A DNA stretch of 64,000 bases from Streptomyces qaidamensis (lineage in GTDB: Bacteria; Actinomycetota; Actinomycetes; Streptomycetales; Streptomycetaceae). The translations under genes and the position numbers were made by a program. Of the stretch, positions 7,065-15,663 are shown one piece after another. Every line of letters starts with the position of its first letter. Position 1 is the stretch's first letter. The notes under the pieces are model-generated. The model worked only from the letters and a program-made list of their open reading frames with translations. It was not told the origin of the DNA and did not search any database. The DNA is taken from the NCBI RefSeq assembly GCF_001611795.1, contig NZ_CP015098.1, forward strand, positions 8,618,001 to 8,682,000, read 5' to 3'.

Positions 7065-8072
7065 TCAGGAGGTATGAGCTGCTTCCCGGGCAAGTGGTGC
7101 ACGCAGTGACGAACGTGATGCACGCCAGTCGGCGAGCAGCCGGGTGCCGAAGCGTTCCTCGACGAATTCGGTGGCGTCGATGCCGAAGGCTACATCCGGG
7201 GCGAGATGCGGCTCGTGCTCCAGCAGTCCGCCGATGACGTCGTGACGCACCACCTGCTCGTGGACCGCGTCCGCCTCGACGTGCTCGTCGTAGAAGTGTT
7301 CGGCCGCCGGCCCGGCGCCGGTGCGGCGCATCGCCTCGGCGAGCCGCCGAGACCCCGGTGACGAGGTGATCTCGACTGTCGCGAAGTGTCCGACCAGGGC
7401 GCCTCTGAGCGCCCGGTGCAGCCCGAAGAGGGACATCATGTTCACGGTGACCAGGGCCTCGGCGGTCGCCGCGTCGAGATAGCGGCCGTACGTGGTGTCC
7501 AGACCCAGGTCCGTCATCAGGTCGGCGAACAGGGAGGCGTGCACGCGGTCGGCGCGGCCCCCGCCCCACTCGTCGAACTCGACCGCCGCCATCGCCGCCT
7601 TCGCCCGGCCCCACAGCCGGGGCAGCACCCACGCGTGGGGGTCCGCCTCCTTGAGGTGGTACAGGGACCGCTGGGCCGCGTACTCGCGCACCTGCCACAG
7701 CTCGCCCTCGTCACGCAGGAAGTGGGTGACGCCGGTGCCCTCGACGGGCTCGACCAGCAGGCCGGCCAGTGCCTCGTCCAGGCTGTCGTGGACGTGCGCG
7801 TCGGCGCGCAGCGCGGACAGGAAGCGCTGCTCCATGGCGCCGCGGACGCGCAGCAGGTCGGGGTCCCACTCGCGCTCCGGGGGGACGCCCGCGAAACCGC
7901 GGTAGTGCAGCTCGTAGCACAGGTACAGGGCGAGCTGGAGGTCGTCGCCGTACACCTCGGCGCGGGCGACCTCCTCCAGCCGGGGCAGGCGGCCCGCACC
8001 GCGCAGACAGGCGTCGACGCCCCTGCTCAGCGGGCCGCGCGGGGTGGGCAGTCGTGGTCCTTCGTGCTCCAT
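7065..8072 (-). CDS. haem-oxygenase-like iron-containing redox enzyme
   Basis: This 335-residue protein resembles the haem-oxygenase-like diiron (HDO) family, which includes N-oxygenases and desaturase/lyase-type enzymes such as UndA, BesC and the central domain of SznF. Candidate metal ligands are E54/H56 (YELHYRGF), an acidic cluster at 165-168 (EFDEW) and the diagnostic third helix HxxxDxxH at H264, D268, H271 (DEHVEADAVHEQ). It is the first gene of a leftward unit ending in the CDGSH gene, which might supply electrons. A small-molecule or lipid substrate is likely, but nothing in the sequence identifies it. Confidence 0.8.
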   Translation of the reverse strand: MEHEGPRLPTPRGPLSRGVDACLRGAGRLPRLEEVARAEVYGDDLQLALYLCYELHYRGFAGVPPEREWDPDLLRVRGAMEQRFLSALRADAHVHDSLDEALAGLLVEPVEGTGVTHFLRDEGELWQVREYAAQRSLYHLKEADPHAWVLPRLWGRAKAAMAAVEFDEWGGGRADRVHASLFADLMTDLGLDTTYGRYLDAATAEALVTVNMMSLFGLHRALRGALVGHFATVEITSSPGSRRLAEAMRRTGAGPAAEHFYDEHVEADAVHEQVVRHDVIGGLLEHEPHLAPDVAFGIDATEFVEERFGTRLLADWRASRSSLRAPLAREAAHTS

Positions 8073-8133
8073 GCGCGCCGGGTACCCGCCCGGCGAGCGA
8101 GGTCACACGTCGTGTGTCACCGCCCGGCCCCGG

Positions 8134-8334
8134 TCAGTCCCCCTCGGACTCCTCCTGAGCTCGCGCGTTGGGCGTGATGGCCTCCCCGGCCTCGCCCCGG
8201 TGGCGGCGCTGCTCGTCCGAGTCCCGGGTGCGGTTCTCGGCGTCCTCGACCTCGCGCAGCACCTCCTCCAGAGCCGTCTCGGGCGGCTTGCCGTGCTGGT
8301 TCTGGTCCCGGTCGTGGTCCTTGTGCTGGGACAC
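8134..8334 (-). CDS. small highly charged hydrophilic protein
   Basis: This 66-residue protein is almost entirely Asp, Glu, Lys, Arg, His and Gln (starting MSQHKDHDRDQNQHGK). It has no hydrophobic core and is predicted to be disordered. The GTG start at 8332-8334 has GGAAGGAG upstream at good spacing, and third-codon positions are strongly G/C, so the gene is probably real. No family recognised. Confidence 0.6.
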   Translation of the reverse strand: MSQHKDHDRDQNQHGKPPETALEEVLREVEDAENRTRDSDEQRRHRGEAGEAITPNARAQEESEGD

Positions 8335-8392
8335 GGGGGTCTCCTTCCTGTTCGGTACGTCTTCGGTACGTCACGCCACGGCTGTGGATGAT

Positions 8393-9400
8393 TCAGCCGG
8401 AGGCCGCGGCGATGCGCAGCGGCACCGGGTCGGGAGGGGCGGTCTCCGCACTGCGGCGGGCGACCTCCGCCCACCAGGAGGGGCCGTCCTCGATGTGGCG
8501 CAGCAGCACCCCCTCGCGGATCGCCCAGGGGCAGACCGTGACGGCCTTGATGCCGGTCAGCTTCAGCGCGGTGTGCCCGACCACCGCTCCCGCCAGGCTC
8601 TGCGCGGCGCGCGGTGCGGAGATCCCCGGCAGGTGCGCGCGCTCGGCGGCGGGCAGGGCGGCCAGCTGGGTGATCGCCGCCCGCAGTTCGGAGCGGTGCA
8701 TCTGCCGGTCCACGAACGGGCCGTGGCGTCCGGGCGCCGCGCCGCACAGCCGCCCCAGCTGCTGGAAGGTGCGGGAGGTGGCGACCGCCGTGCGCGGGCC
8801 CTCCCAGCGGATCCGCGCCGCGACGTCCCGCAGCTGATGGCGGACCTTGCGGCGCAGCGCCCGCACCCGCTCCGGCGACGGCGGGTCCTCGTCCGCGAAG
8901 AACTCGTGCGTCAGCCGCCGTGCGCCCAGCGGCAAGGACGCCACGAAGTCGGGCAACCGGCCGCGTCCGAAGGCGACTTCGAGCGTGCCGCCGCCGATGT
9001 CGAGCAGGGCGAGCGGCCCCGACCGCCAGCCCATCCAGCGCCGGGCACCGAGAAACGTCAGCTCGGCCTCCACCTCGCCCGGCAGGGTGCACAGGTCCGC
9101 GCCCGTACGGGCGCGGACGGTGCGCAGCACCTCGTGCCGGTTCGGCGCGTTGCGCACCACGGCGGTGGCGAACGCCAACGGATCTGCCGCGCCCCAACGG
9201 GTAGCGGTCCGGCTCGCCTCGGCCACCGCGTCGACCAGTTGCCCCACGGCCCGCTCCGGGACGGGTCCCCCCGGTGTGACCTGCTCGGACAGCCTGAGTC
9301 GCCACTTGGCGGTGTGCACGGGCAGCGGCACTCCGTCCGCCGCGTCCGCGACCACCAGTCTGACCGTGTTCGATCCCACGTCCACCACGCTGATTCGCAT
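8393..9400 (-). CDS. Ppx/GppA-family phosphatase
   Basis: This 335-residue protein belongs to the actin-like ASKHA fold family of exopolyphosphatases and guanosine pentaphosphate phosphohydrolases. The first phosphate loop is MRISVVDVGSNTVRLVVAD at the N-terminus. The second is LLDIGGGTLEVAFGRG near residue 130, and ERVRALRRKVRHQL follows. These enzymes hydrolyse polyphosphate or convert pppGpp to ppGpp, linking phosphate stores with the stringent response. The start was set at the family-typical MRISVVDVG. An upstream in-frame ATG would add 23 atypical residues. It appears monocistronic. Confidence 0.9.
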   Translation of the reverse strand: MRISVVDVGSNTVRLVVADAADGVPLPVHTAKWRLRLSEQVTPGGPVPERAVGQLVDAVAEASRTATRWGAADPLAFATAVVRNAPNRHEVLRTVRARTGADLCTLPGEVEAELTFLGARRWMGWRSGPLALLDIGGGTLEVAFGRGRLPDFVASLPLGARRLTHEFFADEDPPSPERVRALRRKVRHQLRDVAARIRWEGPRTAVATSRTFQQLGRLCGAAPGRHGPFVDRQMHRSELRAAITQLAALPAAERAHLPGISAPRAAQSLAGAVVGHTALKLTGIKAVTVCPWAIREGVLLRHIEDGPSWWAEVARRSAETAPPDPVPLRIAAASG

Positions 9401-9475
9401 GGGCGGTGGGTACCCATTTACAGGGCGGGTCAACAGGCCGCACGCGCCGCACCGGCGAGGACGCGCCACCGGCGC

Positions 9476-12301
9476 TCACGCCATCTGGCGCCGCACCAGC
9501 TCGTGCAGCCGGCCGTTCGTGTCGGCCAGCAGCTGGGCGGGCGGGCCCTGCTGGATGACCTTGCCGCCCTCCATCACCACGACCCGGTCGGCGTCCATCA
9601 CGGTCGACAGCCGGTGCGCGATGACGACCCGGGTGGCGTTGAGGGCTTTGGTGCTCTCGATGACCGTGCGCTGCGTCTCGTTGTCGAGCGCGCTGGTCGC
9701 CTCGTCGAAGAAGAGGATGCGCGGCCGCCGGATCAGCGCCTGGGCGATCATCAGCCGCTGGCGCTGCCCCCCGGAGACGGCGCCGCTGCCCGCCACGATG
9801 GTGTGCAGGCCCATGGGCATCCGCTTGATGTCCTCGGCGAGACCGGCCATCTCGGCGGCGGCCATCGCCTCCTCCGGTGTGTAGGGCTCGGTGCCGCAGA
9901 TGACGTCCAGGATCGAGCCGGTGAACGGCTGCGCGTGCTGGAGCACCACACCGCACTGACGGCGCACCGCCGACTGGTCGAGAGCCGCGAGGTCCTGCCC
10001 GTCGTAGAGCACGCTGCCCGACGCGGGCCGGTCGAAGCCGATCAGCAGCCGCAGCAGGGTCGACTTGCCGCAGCCGCTCGGGCCGACGACCGCGACGAAC
10101 TCGCCCGGCCGCACCTCGAACGACACGTCGTCCAGGACCAGCGGGCCGTCGTCCGCGTAGCGGAAGGACACCCGCCGGGCCTCGATCGCACCCGTCAGCG
10201 GACCCGGCCGGGTGCTCGCCGTACGCACCTCCGGCGTAGCGTCCAGCACCGGCTTGATCTCCTCGAACAGCGGCAGCGCCGCCACCGCCGAGACGAACGC
10301 GCCCGTCAGCTGGGTGACGGAGGTCAGCACCATCGTCACCGAGGTGTTGAAGGTGAGGAACGCCGCCGCCGACATCGAGCCGCGGGCCGGACCGGCCAGC
10401 AGCATGAACATCAGCAGGGTGCACAGCGGCAGGTACACCGAGCCCAGCACCGTCGTGAGGTTCTTGATGCGGCCGACCTTCTGCTGGAGCTCCCGGCTGC
10501 GCGCGAACTCCGACGCCCACGCGGCGTACGCGTAGTTCTCGGCGGCGGCCACCCGCAGCTTGGGCAAGCCCCGCAGGGTCTGGAACGCCTGGTTGTTCAG
10601 CTTGTTGGAAAGCACCACGAGACGCCGCTGCCAGCGCACCTGCCACAGCCCGAGCCCGAGGAACACCGCCGCGATGACGACGAGCATGCCGATCGCGGCC
10701 ATCGCCATCGGCACGCTGTACCAGAGCAGCAGCCCCAGGTTCATCGCGCCGACCGTCACGGACTGGGCGACTGTCGGCCCGACTCCCGCCAGCAGCCGGC
10801 GGATCGAGCTGATGCCCATGGCCGCACTGGCCAGCTCGCCCGTGGAGCGCTCGGTGAAGAACCTCGTCGGCAGCCTCAGCAGCCGGTCCCACACCGCCGG
10901 CTGGAGCGTGGCCTCGATCCGGCCCTCGATCCGCAGGATGGTGAGGTTCTGCAACAGCATGAAGGCCGCCGCCACCACACTGCTCAGCAACACCGCAAGG
11001 CACACCTGCACGATCAGGTCCGTCTGCGCCTTCGGCACGAACTCGCCCAGTACCTTGCCGGTCGCGATGGGCACCAGCGCGCCGATCGCCACCGTCACCA
11101 GACCGCTGAGCAGCAGGCCCGTCAGATCGCCGCGCATGCCCTGCATACAGAACCGCAGCAGCCGCAGCGGACTGAGCCCCTGCTCCGGCAGGGGGCGGTA
11201 GAACATCACCGCGCGCGGCTCGAACTCGTCGGCGTTCGCCTTCTCGACCGGCGTCTCACGTCCGGTCGAAGGATGCACCGCGACGTAACCGCCGCGCCGC
11301 CACAGCAGCGCGACCGGCGCGCCCGACAGGGCCCGTTGGCCCACCAGCGGCCCCACGTTGTCCCGCCACCAGCGGCCGTCGAGCCGTACGGCCCGGGCCC
11401 GCACGCGGGAGGCCAGGGCGATCTGCTCGACCGGGTCGAGGCGGTCGCCGCCGGTGCCCTTCCGGGTCGGCTCGGTGATCCGGATCCCGGCGGCCTGCCC
11501 GACCAGCTTGCAGGCCGCGTACGTGGCGTCCGCGTCGGCCGCGGTCGTGCGCTTCGAGGAGCGTTTGCCGATGGAGGCGAGCAGCGTCTGGTCGGCCTGG
11601 ACGCGCACCGCCTCACCGGCCTTGATGCCTTCGGCCGTGCGGGTCTCGTGAGTGCGCTCCAGCTGCTCGATCCAGCGGTCCAGCGTCGTCAGCAGCCGGT
11701 ACTGCTGGTCGACCACGGACTGCCACAGCGCGGGGTCCATCAGCAGGTCGGCCGCGGCCTCCGCGCCGTACAGCGAGCCGTACTGCACGCTGCCCGGCGG
11801 GACCTGCATCCAGAACACGTCGTCATCGGTGGGCGCCGCGGCCCGCTCGGTGGCCATCGGCGCCTGGAAGAGGATGGACAGGCTGCGGCCGACCCCGAGG
11901 GCGAGCGCGTACTCCAGCGGGCTCGTCGTCGGCGGCACGTACTGCGGGTTGCCGTACTCGTCGTAGGACCAGGTCGCCGTGTGGGCGGGCTGGTACAGCT
12001 CGCGCAGGCCGATGCGGTGCACCACGCAGTCCCGTAGCGGCCGGGCCACCAGGGTGTGCTGCGGTCCCGGCACCGGGCCGAGCACCAGCGAGCCCGCCTC
12101 CAGCCGGCCCAGATGGTGCCAGTGGCCCTGCTGTCCGGCATCGACCGCGAACAGGTCGACGGCGCCGGACGCGACCAGCCACAGCACCTGCGGGCCTTCG
12201 AGGTCGAGACGGTTGAACCCGGCGCAGTCGATGCGCGAGCCCATCTGCCCGAAGGCACCCAGCACGAGGTCGCCGTCGTGCCCTTCGTGGACGGCCGTCA
12301 T
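9476..12301 (-). CDS. NHLM-type peptide exporter, ABC ATP-binding/permease protein
   Basis: This 941-residue protein matches the NHLM bacteriocin-system ABC protein that partners the C39-peptidase protein. The N-terminal 150 residues form a cyclic-nucleotide-binding-like beta-roll (LHxLGRLEAGSLVLGP). A long linker and a transmembrane domain of about six helices (roughly 390-660) follow, then a nucleotide-binding domain with Walker A GPSGCGKST, signature VSGGQRQRLMIAQAL and Walker B FFDEATSALD. It starts one base after the stop of the C39 protein and closes the operon. It probably works with the C39 protein and the HlyD adaptor to export the small double-glycine peptide encoded at 15448-15663. 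Confidence 0.9.
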   Translation of the reverse strand: MTAVHEGHDGDLVLGAFGQMGSRIDCAGFNRLDLEGPQVLWLVASGAVDLFAVDAGQQGHWHHLGRLEAGSLVLGPVPGPQHTLVARPLRDCVVHRIGLRELYQPAHTATWSYDEYGNPQYVPPTTSPLEYALALGVGRSLSILFQAPMATERAAAPTDDDVFWMQVPPGSVQYGSLYGAEAAADLLMDPALWQSVVDQQYRLLTTLDRWIEQLERTHETRTAEGIKAGEAVRVQADQTLLASIGKRSSKRTTAADADATYAACKLVGQAAGIRITEPTRKGTGGDRLDPVEQIALASRVRARAVRLDGRWWRDNVGPLVGQRALSGAPVALLWRRGGYVAVHPSTGRETPVEKANADEFEPRAVMFYRPLPEQGLSPLRLLRFCMQGMRGDLTGLLLSGLVTVAIGALVPIATGKVLGEFVPKAQTDLIVQVCLAVLLSSVVAAAFMLLQNLTILRIEGRIEATLQPAVWDRLLRLPTRFFTERSTGELASAAMGISSIRRLLAGVGPTVAQSVTVGAMNLGLLLWYSVPMAMAAIGMLVVIAAVFLGLGLWQVRWQRRLVVLSNKLNNQAFQTLRGLPKLRVAAAENYAYAAWASEFARSRELQQKVGRIKNLTTVLGSVYLPLCTLLMFMLLAGPARGSMSAAAFLTFNTSVTMVLTSVTQLTGAFVSAVAALPLFEEIKPVLDATPEVRTASTRPGPLTGAIEARRVSFRYADDGPLVLDDVSFEVRPGEFVAVVGPSGCGKSTLLRLLIGFDRPASGSVLYDGQDLAALDQSAVRRQCGVVLQHAQPFTGSILDVICGTEPYTPEEAMAAAEMAGLAEDIKRMPMGLHTIVAGSGAVSGGQRQRLMIAQALIRRPRILFFDEATSALDNETQRTVIESTKALNATRVVIAHRLSTVMDADRVVVMEGGKVIQQGPPAQLLADTNGRLHELVRRQMA

Positions 12302-12302
12302 C

Positions 12303-14528
12303 TCACCGCTCCCTGACCAGTGCCGCGTACGCGCCGCCGCGGGCCACCAGGTCCTCGTGCCGTCCCCGTTCCACGACCGTGCCGTGCTGCAGGACGACGA
12401 TCTCGTCGCTGTCGCGCACCGTGCTCAGCCGGTGCGCGATCACCACGCAGGCGCAGCCGCGCCGGCGCAGGTTGTCCATCACGACCTGTTCGGTCTCCGC
12501 GTCCAGCGCGCTCGTCACCTCGTCGAGCACCAGGATGCTCGGGCGGCGCACCAGCGCCCGGGCGATCTCCAGGCGCTGGCGCTGCCCGCCGGAGAAGTTG
12601 CGGCCGTCCTGTTCGACCTTGCTGTGGATGCCGCCGGGCCGGCGGGTGATCACGTCGTACAGGGCGGCGTCGCGCAGCGCGTCCTCCACCGCGTCGTCCG
12701 GGATCGACGGGTCCCACAGCGCCACGTTGTCGCGGACGGTGCCCTCGAAGAGGAACACGTCCTGGTCGACGAAGGAGACCGAGGCGGCCAGCGCCCCGCG
12801 CGGGATGTCCTCGATGCGCTGCCCGTCGATGCGGATCACGCCCTCCCACGGCGCGTACAGCCCGGAGATCATCCGGGACACCGTGGACTTGCCGCTGCCC
12901 GAACCGCCCACCAGCGCCACCTGCTGCCCGGGGCCGACCGTCAGGTCGAAGCCGGTGAGCAGCGGCTTGTCGAGCGGGCTGTAGCCGAACGTGATGTTCT
13001 CCAGTTCGACGTGGCCCTGGAGGCGGCGCGTGGACTCGCTCCCGCCGGGCCGGCCGTAGAGCGGGTCGGCCTTGAAGTTCTCCACGTCCTTCAGCCGGGC
13101 CACGTCCGCCGCGAAGTCCTGGATACGCCCCGCGACACCGTTCAGCCGGGTAAGCGGGGCCGTGAACCGGGCGACCAGAGCCTGGAAGGCGACCAGCAGA
13201 CCGACCGAGATGTGTCCCTCGACCGCCCGCATACCGCCGATCCAGAGGAGCAGCGCGCTGTTGACGGTGGCCAGCGTCGGTGCGACCACGCCCAGCCAGG
13301 CACTCGGCACGCCCAGGCGCTGCTGCTCCTCCAGGGTGGTGGCGTGCTGCCCGGCCCACTTGCGGAAGTAGCCGTCCTCGCCGCCGGTCGCCTTCATCGT
13401 CTCGATCAGCTGAAGGCCCGTGTAGGCGGTGTTGGTGAGCCGGGCCGAGTCCGCGCGCAGCTTCGCCGTGCGCGTCGCCCGCAGCCGGATCACCACCCGC
13501 ATGGCCACGATGTTCAGCAGGGCCACGCCGATGCCCACGAACGTGAGCTGCGGGTCGTAGGTGTACAACAGCACCGCGTACAGGACGACCACGACCGCGT
13601 CCACACCCGCCGCCGCGAGGTCGCGGGACAGGGTCTCGGACACCGCGTCGTTGGACTGCAGGCGCTGCACCAGATCGGCCGGGCTGCGCTGGGAGAAGAA
13701 CGTCACCGGCAGCCGCAGCAGATGCCGCAGGAAACGGGCGCTGGACAGGGTGGAGGAGATGATGCGGCCGCGCAGCAGGTTGGCCTGCTGGAGCCAGGTC
13801 AGCACCACCGTGAGCAGCACGCACGCCCCCATCGACGGGAACAGCACGCCGAGCAGCGAGGTCTGGTTGCCGATCAGGAACTCGTCGATGTAGGTGCGGC
13901 TCAGCGCGGGCACCGCGGCGCCGACCGCCACCAGCAGCAGACTCGCCAGCACCGCCGCGGGCATCGTGCCCGCCGTGCCGCGCAGCCGGGCCGGCATCGC
14001 GCCCAGGACGCCGGGCTTGCGGCCGCCGCGGGCGAAGTCCTCACCGGGCTCCATCACCAGCACGACACCGGTGAAGCTGCCGTCGAAGTCCTCCATGGGG
14101 ATGAACCGGCGGCCCTTGCCGGGGTCGTTGATGTAGACACCCCGGCGGCCGAAGCGCCGGCCCATGCCGTCGTAGACGACGTAGTGGTTGAACTCCCAGA
14201 ACAGGATGGCCGGCGACGTCACCTCGGCGAGGGCTGCCAGGTCCATCTGCATGCCCTTGGCCGTCAGGCCGTAGGAGCGGGCCGCCTTCAGCAGGTTGCT
14301 CGCGCGCGAGCCGTCCCGGGAGACGCCGCAGGCGATGCGCAGCTCTTCCAGCGGGACGTGCTTGCCGTAGTGGCCGAGCACCATCGCCAGGGAGGCGGCG
14401 CCGCACTCGACGGCCTCCATCTGGAGCACGGTGGGCGTGCGGACGGTCTTCGCCCGGGCTTTGGGCACCTTGCGTTTCGGCGGGGCGGCGCGTCGCCTGC
14501 TCCGGGGCTCCTGTGCGGTGGCGCTCAT
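12303..14528 (-). CDS. NHLM-type ABC exporter with N-terminal C39 peptidase
   Basis: This 741-residue protein fuses a C39 cysteine peptidase, six membrane helices and an ATP-binding domain. Peptidase residues are Cys42 (ECGAASLAMVL), His115 (NHYVVYD) and Asp135 (INDPGKGRR), all intact. Such domains cut precursor peptides after a Gly-Gly while exporting them. The ATPase has Walker A GGSGSGKST, signature FSGGQRQRLEIARAL and Walker B VLDEVTSALD. Its ATG overlaps the TGA of the HlyD gene (ATGA), so translation is coupled. The matching substrate is the GG-leader peptide at the head of the operon. Confidence 0.93.
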   Translation of the reverse strand: MSATAQEPRSRRRAAPPKRKVPKARAKTVRTPTVLQMEAVECGAASLAMVLGHYGKHVPLEELRIACGVSRDGSRASNLLKAARSYGLTAKGMQMDLAALAEVTSPAILFWEFNHYVVYDGMGRRFGRRGVYINDPGKGRRFIPMEDFDGSFTGVVLVMEPGEDFARGGRKPGVLGAMPARLRGTAGTMPAAVLASLLLVAVGAAVPALSRTYIDEFLIGNQTSLLGVLFPSMGACVLLTVVLTWLQQANLLRGRIISSTLSSARFLRHLLRLPVTFFSQRSPADLVQRLQSNDAVSETLSRDLAAAGVDAVVVVLYAVLLYTYDPQLTFVGIGVALLNIVAMRVVIRLRATRTAKLRADSARLTNTAYTGLQLIETMKATGGEDGYFRKWAGQHATTLEEQQRLGVPSAWLGVVAPTLATVNSALLLWIGGMRAVEGHISVGLLVAFQALVARFTAPLTRLNGVAGRIQDFAADVARLKDVENFKADPLYGRPGGSESTRRLQGHVELENITFGYSPLDKPLLTGFDLTVGPGQQVALVGGSGSGKSTVSRMISGLYAPWEGVIRIDGQRIEDIPRGALAASVSFVDQDVFLFEGTVRDNVALWDPSIPDDAVEDALRDAALYDVITRRPGGIHSKVEQDGRNFSGGQRQRLEIARALVRRPSILVLDEVTSALDAETEQVVMDNLRRRGCACVVIAHRLSTVRDSDEIVVLQHGTVVERGRHEDLVARGGAYAALVRER

Positions 14529-15331
14529 GGCAGCAGCCAGTCGACGGGGCGCTGGTCGGACAGCCGGATCGAACCGGAGGCCGGTGTCATCGAGGCCAGC
14601 TTGTACGGGGGTCCGTCCGCGGAGGACCACTTGTAGCCGCTCTTCGTGGCGGAGGACTTGTCCAGCCGGACCGTCACGGCCACCGGTCTGCCCTTCTTGG
14701 TGAACTGCTCGCCCAGCTGGCTGTCCCCGAGGAACGCGGCGATCTGCTGCGGGGACTGCGCCGAGCGGTCCACCGACTTCACATGGCCGCGCAGCACGCC
14801 GTACTCCTGAGTCGGCACCGACTGCACGGTCAGGTCCACGGCCGCGTCGTCGGGAATCGAGGCGGCGTTCTCGGCGGGGACGTACACGGTCGCGTAGAGC
14901 GGGTCGTTGGTGTGGGCGACCTTCTCGACGGCGGCGACGTTCGCGCCGGTCCGGATGATCTGCCCGACGGTCGCGGCGAGCGCGGAGACACGGCCCGCGT
15001 CGAGCGTGCGGACGACCGTTTCTCCGTTGCCCGTACGGACCTTGAGCACGGGGGAGTCGGCGGGCAGCTGCTCGCCCTGCTTGGCCAGCACCGCGGTGAC
15101 CTGGCCCGCGACGGGGCTCTGCAGGACGTAACTGCCCTGCCCGTGCGTGATGATGGCGGGTGCGCTGACGGTGGAGGTCACCGAGCCGGTCACCGCCCAC
15201 ACCGAGGCGGCGGCCATCGCGACCACCGTCACCGAGAGCACGAGCCAGCCCTGCGGGCGGGCGAAGCGCACCGGCAGGTCGAGTTCCTCCGGTGACTGGA
15301 GCTTGGCGAGGGCCTGTTGGCGGAACTGCAA
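14525..15331 (-). CDS. HlyD-family secretion adaptor (NHLM type)
   Basis: This 268-residue protein has a short cytoplasmic N-terminus (QALAKLQSPEELDLPVRFARP), one membrane helix at about 29-49 and a biotinyl-lipoyl-like barrel (VLQSPVAGQVTAVLAKQGEQL, LPADSPVLKV). That is the pattern of periplasmic-adaptor homologues found in NHLM bacteriocin export loci. It would form the extracytoplasmic part of the peptide exporter. The likely start is TTG at 15329-15331 with GGGAAG upstream; no better start was found. It lies between the precursor gene and the C39-ABC gene and overlaps the latter by four bases. Confidence 0.85.
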   Translation of the reverse strand: MQFRQQALAKLQSPEELDLPVRFARPQGWLVLSVTVVAMAAASVWAVTGSVTSTVSAPAIITHGQGSYVLQSPVAGQVTAVLAKQGEQLPADSPVLKVRTGNGETVVRTLDAGRVSALAATVGQIIRTGANVAAVEKVAHTNDPLYATVYVPAENAASIPDDAAVDLTVQSVPTQEYGVLRGHVKSVDRSAQSPQQIAAFLGDSQLGEQFTKKGRPVAVTVRLDKSSATKSGYKWSSADGPPYKLASMTPASGSIRLSDQRPVDWLLP

Positions 15332-15398
15332 GGAACTTCCCTCACCCGTGGAAGAGGTACGGACGGCCGAGGCAGGGGCTTGTACGGAAACCGAAGAA

Positions 15399-15425
15399 CC
15401 CGGAACCGCCGGCTGCGGTTCCGGG
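15399..15425 (-). terminator. hairpin between precursor peptide and exporter genes (attenuator)
   Basis: CCCGGAACCG (15399-15408) pairs perfectly with CGGTTCCGGG (15416-15425) around a 7-base loop, 23 bases past the precursor stop codon. In peptide-export operons such hairpins let precursor mRNA exceed transporter mRNA by partial termination. That role is inferred. Confidence 0.7.
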
Positions 15426-15447
15426 AATCAACGGCACAAGGGCTCGA

Positions 15448-15663
15448 TCAGAGGCCGGAGACCAGGCCGGTGACCGGGGCCGTGTTGAGGCCGGTGACGC
15501 CCTCGACGGTGCCGACGGCGGTGTCCACCAGGCCGGAGACGGGGGCAATGCCGTCAACGGTGTCGGTGACGGTGTTCACGGCGTTCACGGACAGGCCGCC
15601 GGAGATGGCGTCGAGCTGGGCGTCAGCGATCTCGACGGTCTCAACCTGGGGGGTGGAGTTCAT
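15448..15663 (-). CDS. double-glycine leader precursor peptide, Val/Thr/Gly-rich Cys-free core
   Basis: This 71-residue peptide has the ATG at 15661-15663 with GGGAAG upstream. Residues 1-23 form a classic acidic leader (VETVEIADAQLDAISGG) ending in Gly-Gly, the cut site for a C39 peptidase. The 48-residue core begins LSVNAVNT. It is made almost entirely of Val, Thr, Gly, Leu, Ser, Ala, Asn and Asp, with 8 Thr, 3 Ser, no Cys, no basic residue and a net negative charge. Short echoes such as VDTAVGTVEGVTGL and APVTGLVSGL make it look amphipathic and self-assembling. With no Cys it cannot form lanthionines, and no modification enzyme adjoins it. It is the first gene of the NHLM export operon. 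Bacteriocin, signal and surface peptide are all possible roles. Confidence 0.85.
   Translation of the reverse strand: MNSTPQVETVEIADAQLDAISGGLSVNAVNTVTDTVDGIAPVSGLVDTAVGTVEGVTGLNTAPVTGLVSGL

Noticed and set aside
8168..12037. Long plus-strand frame opposite the Ppx and NHLM genes
   Set aside because: A shadow of GC-rich genes on the other strand, with a composition dominated by Arg, Gly and His and no domain.
15448..15663. Lanthipeptide precursor label for the GG peptide
   Set aside because: The core has no Cys and no lanthionine synthetase adjoins it; the only synthetase in the window belongs to ramS.
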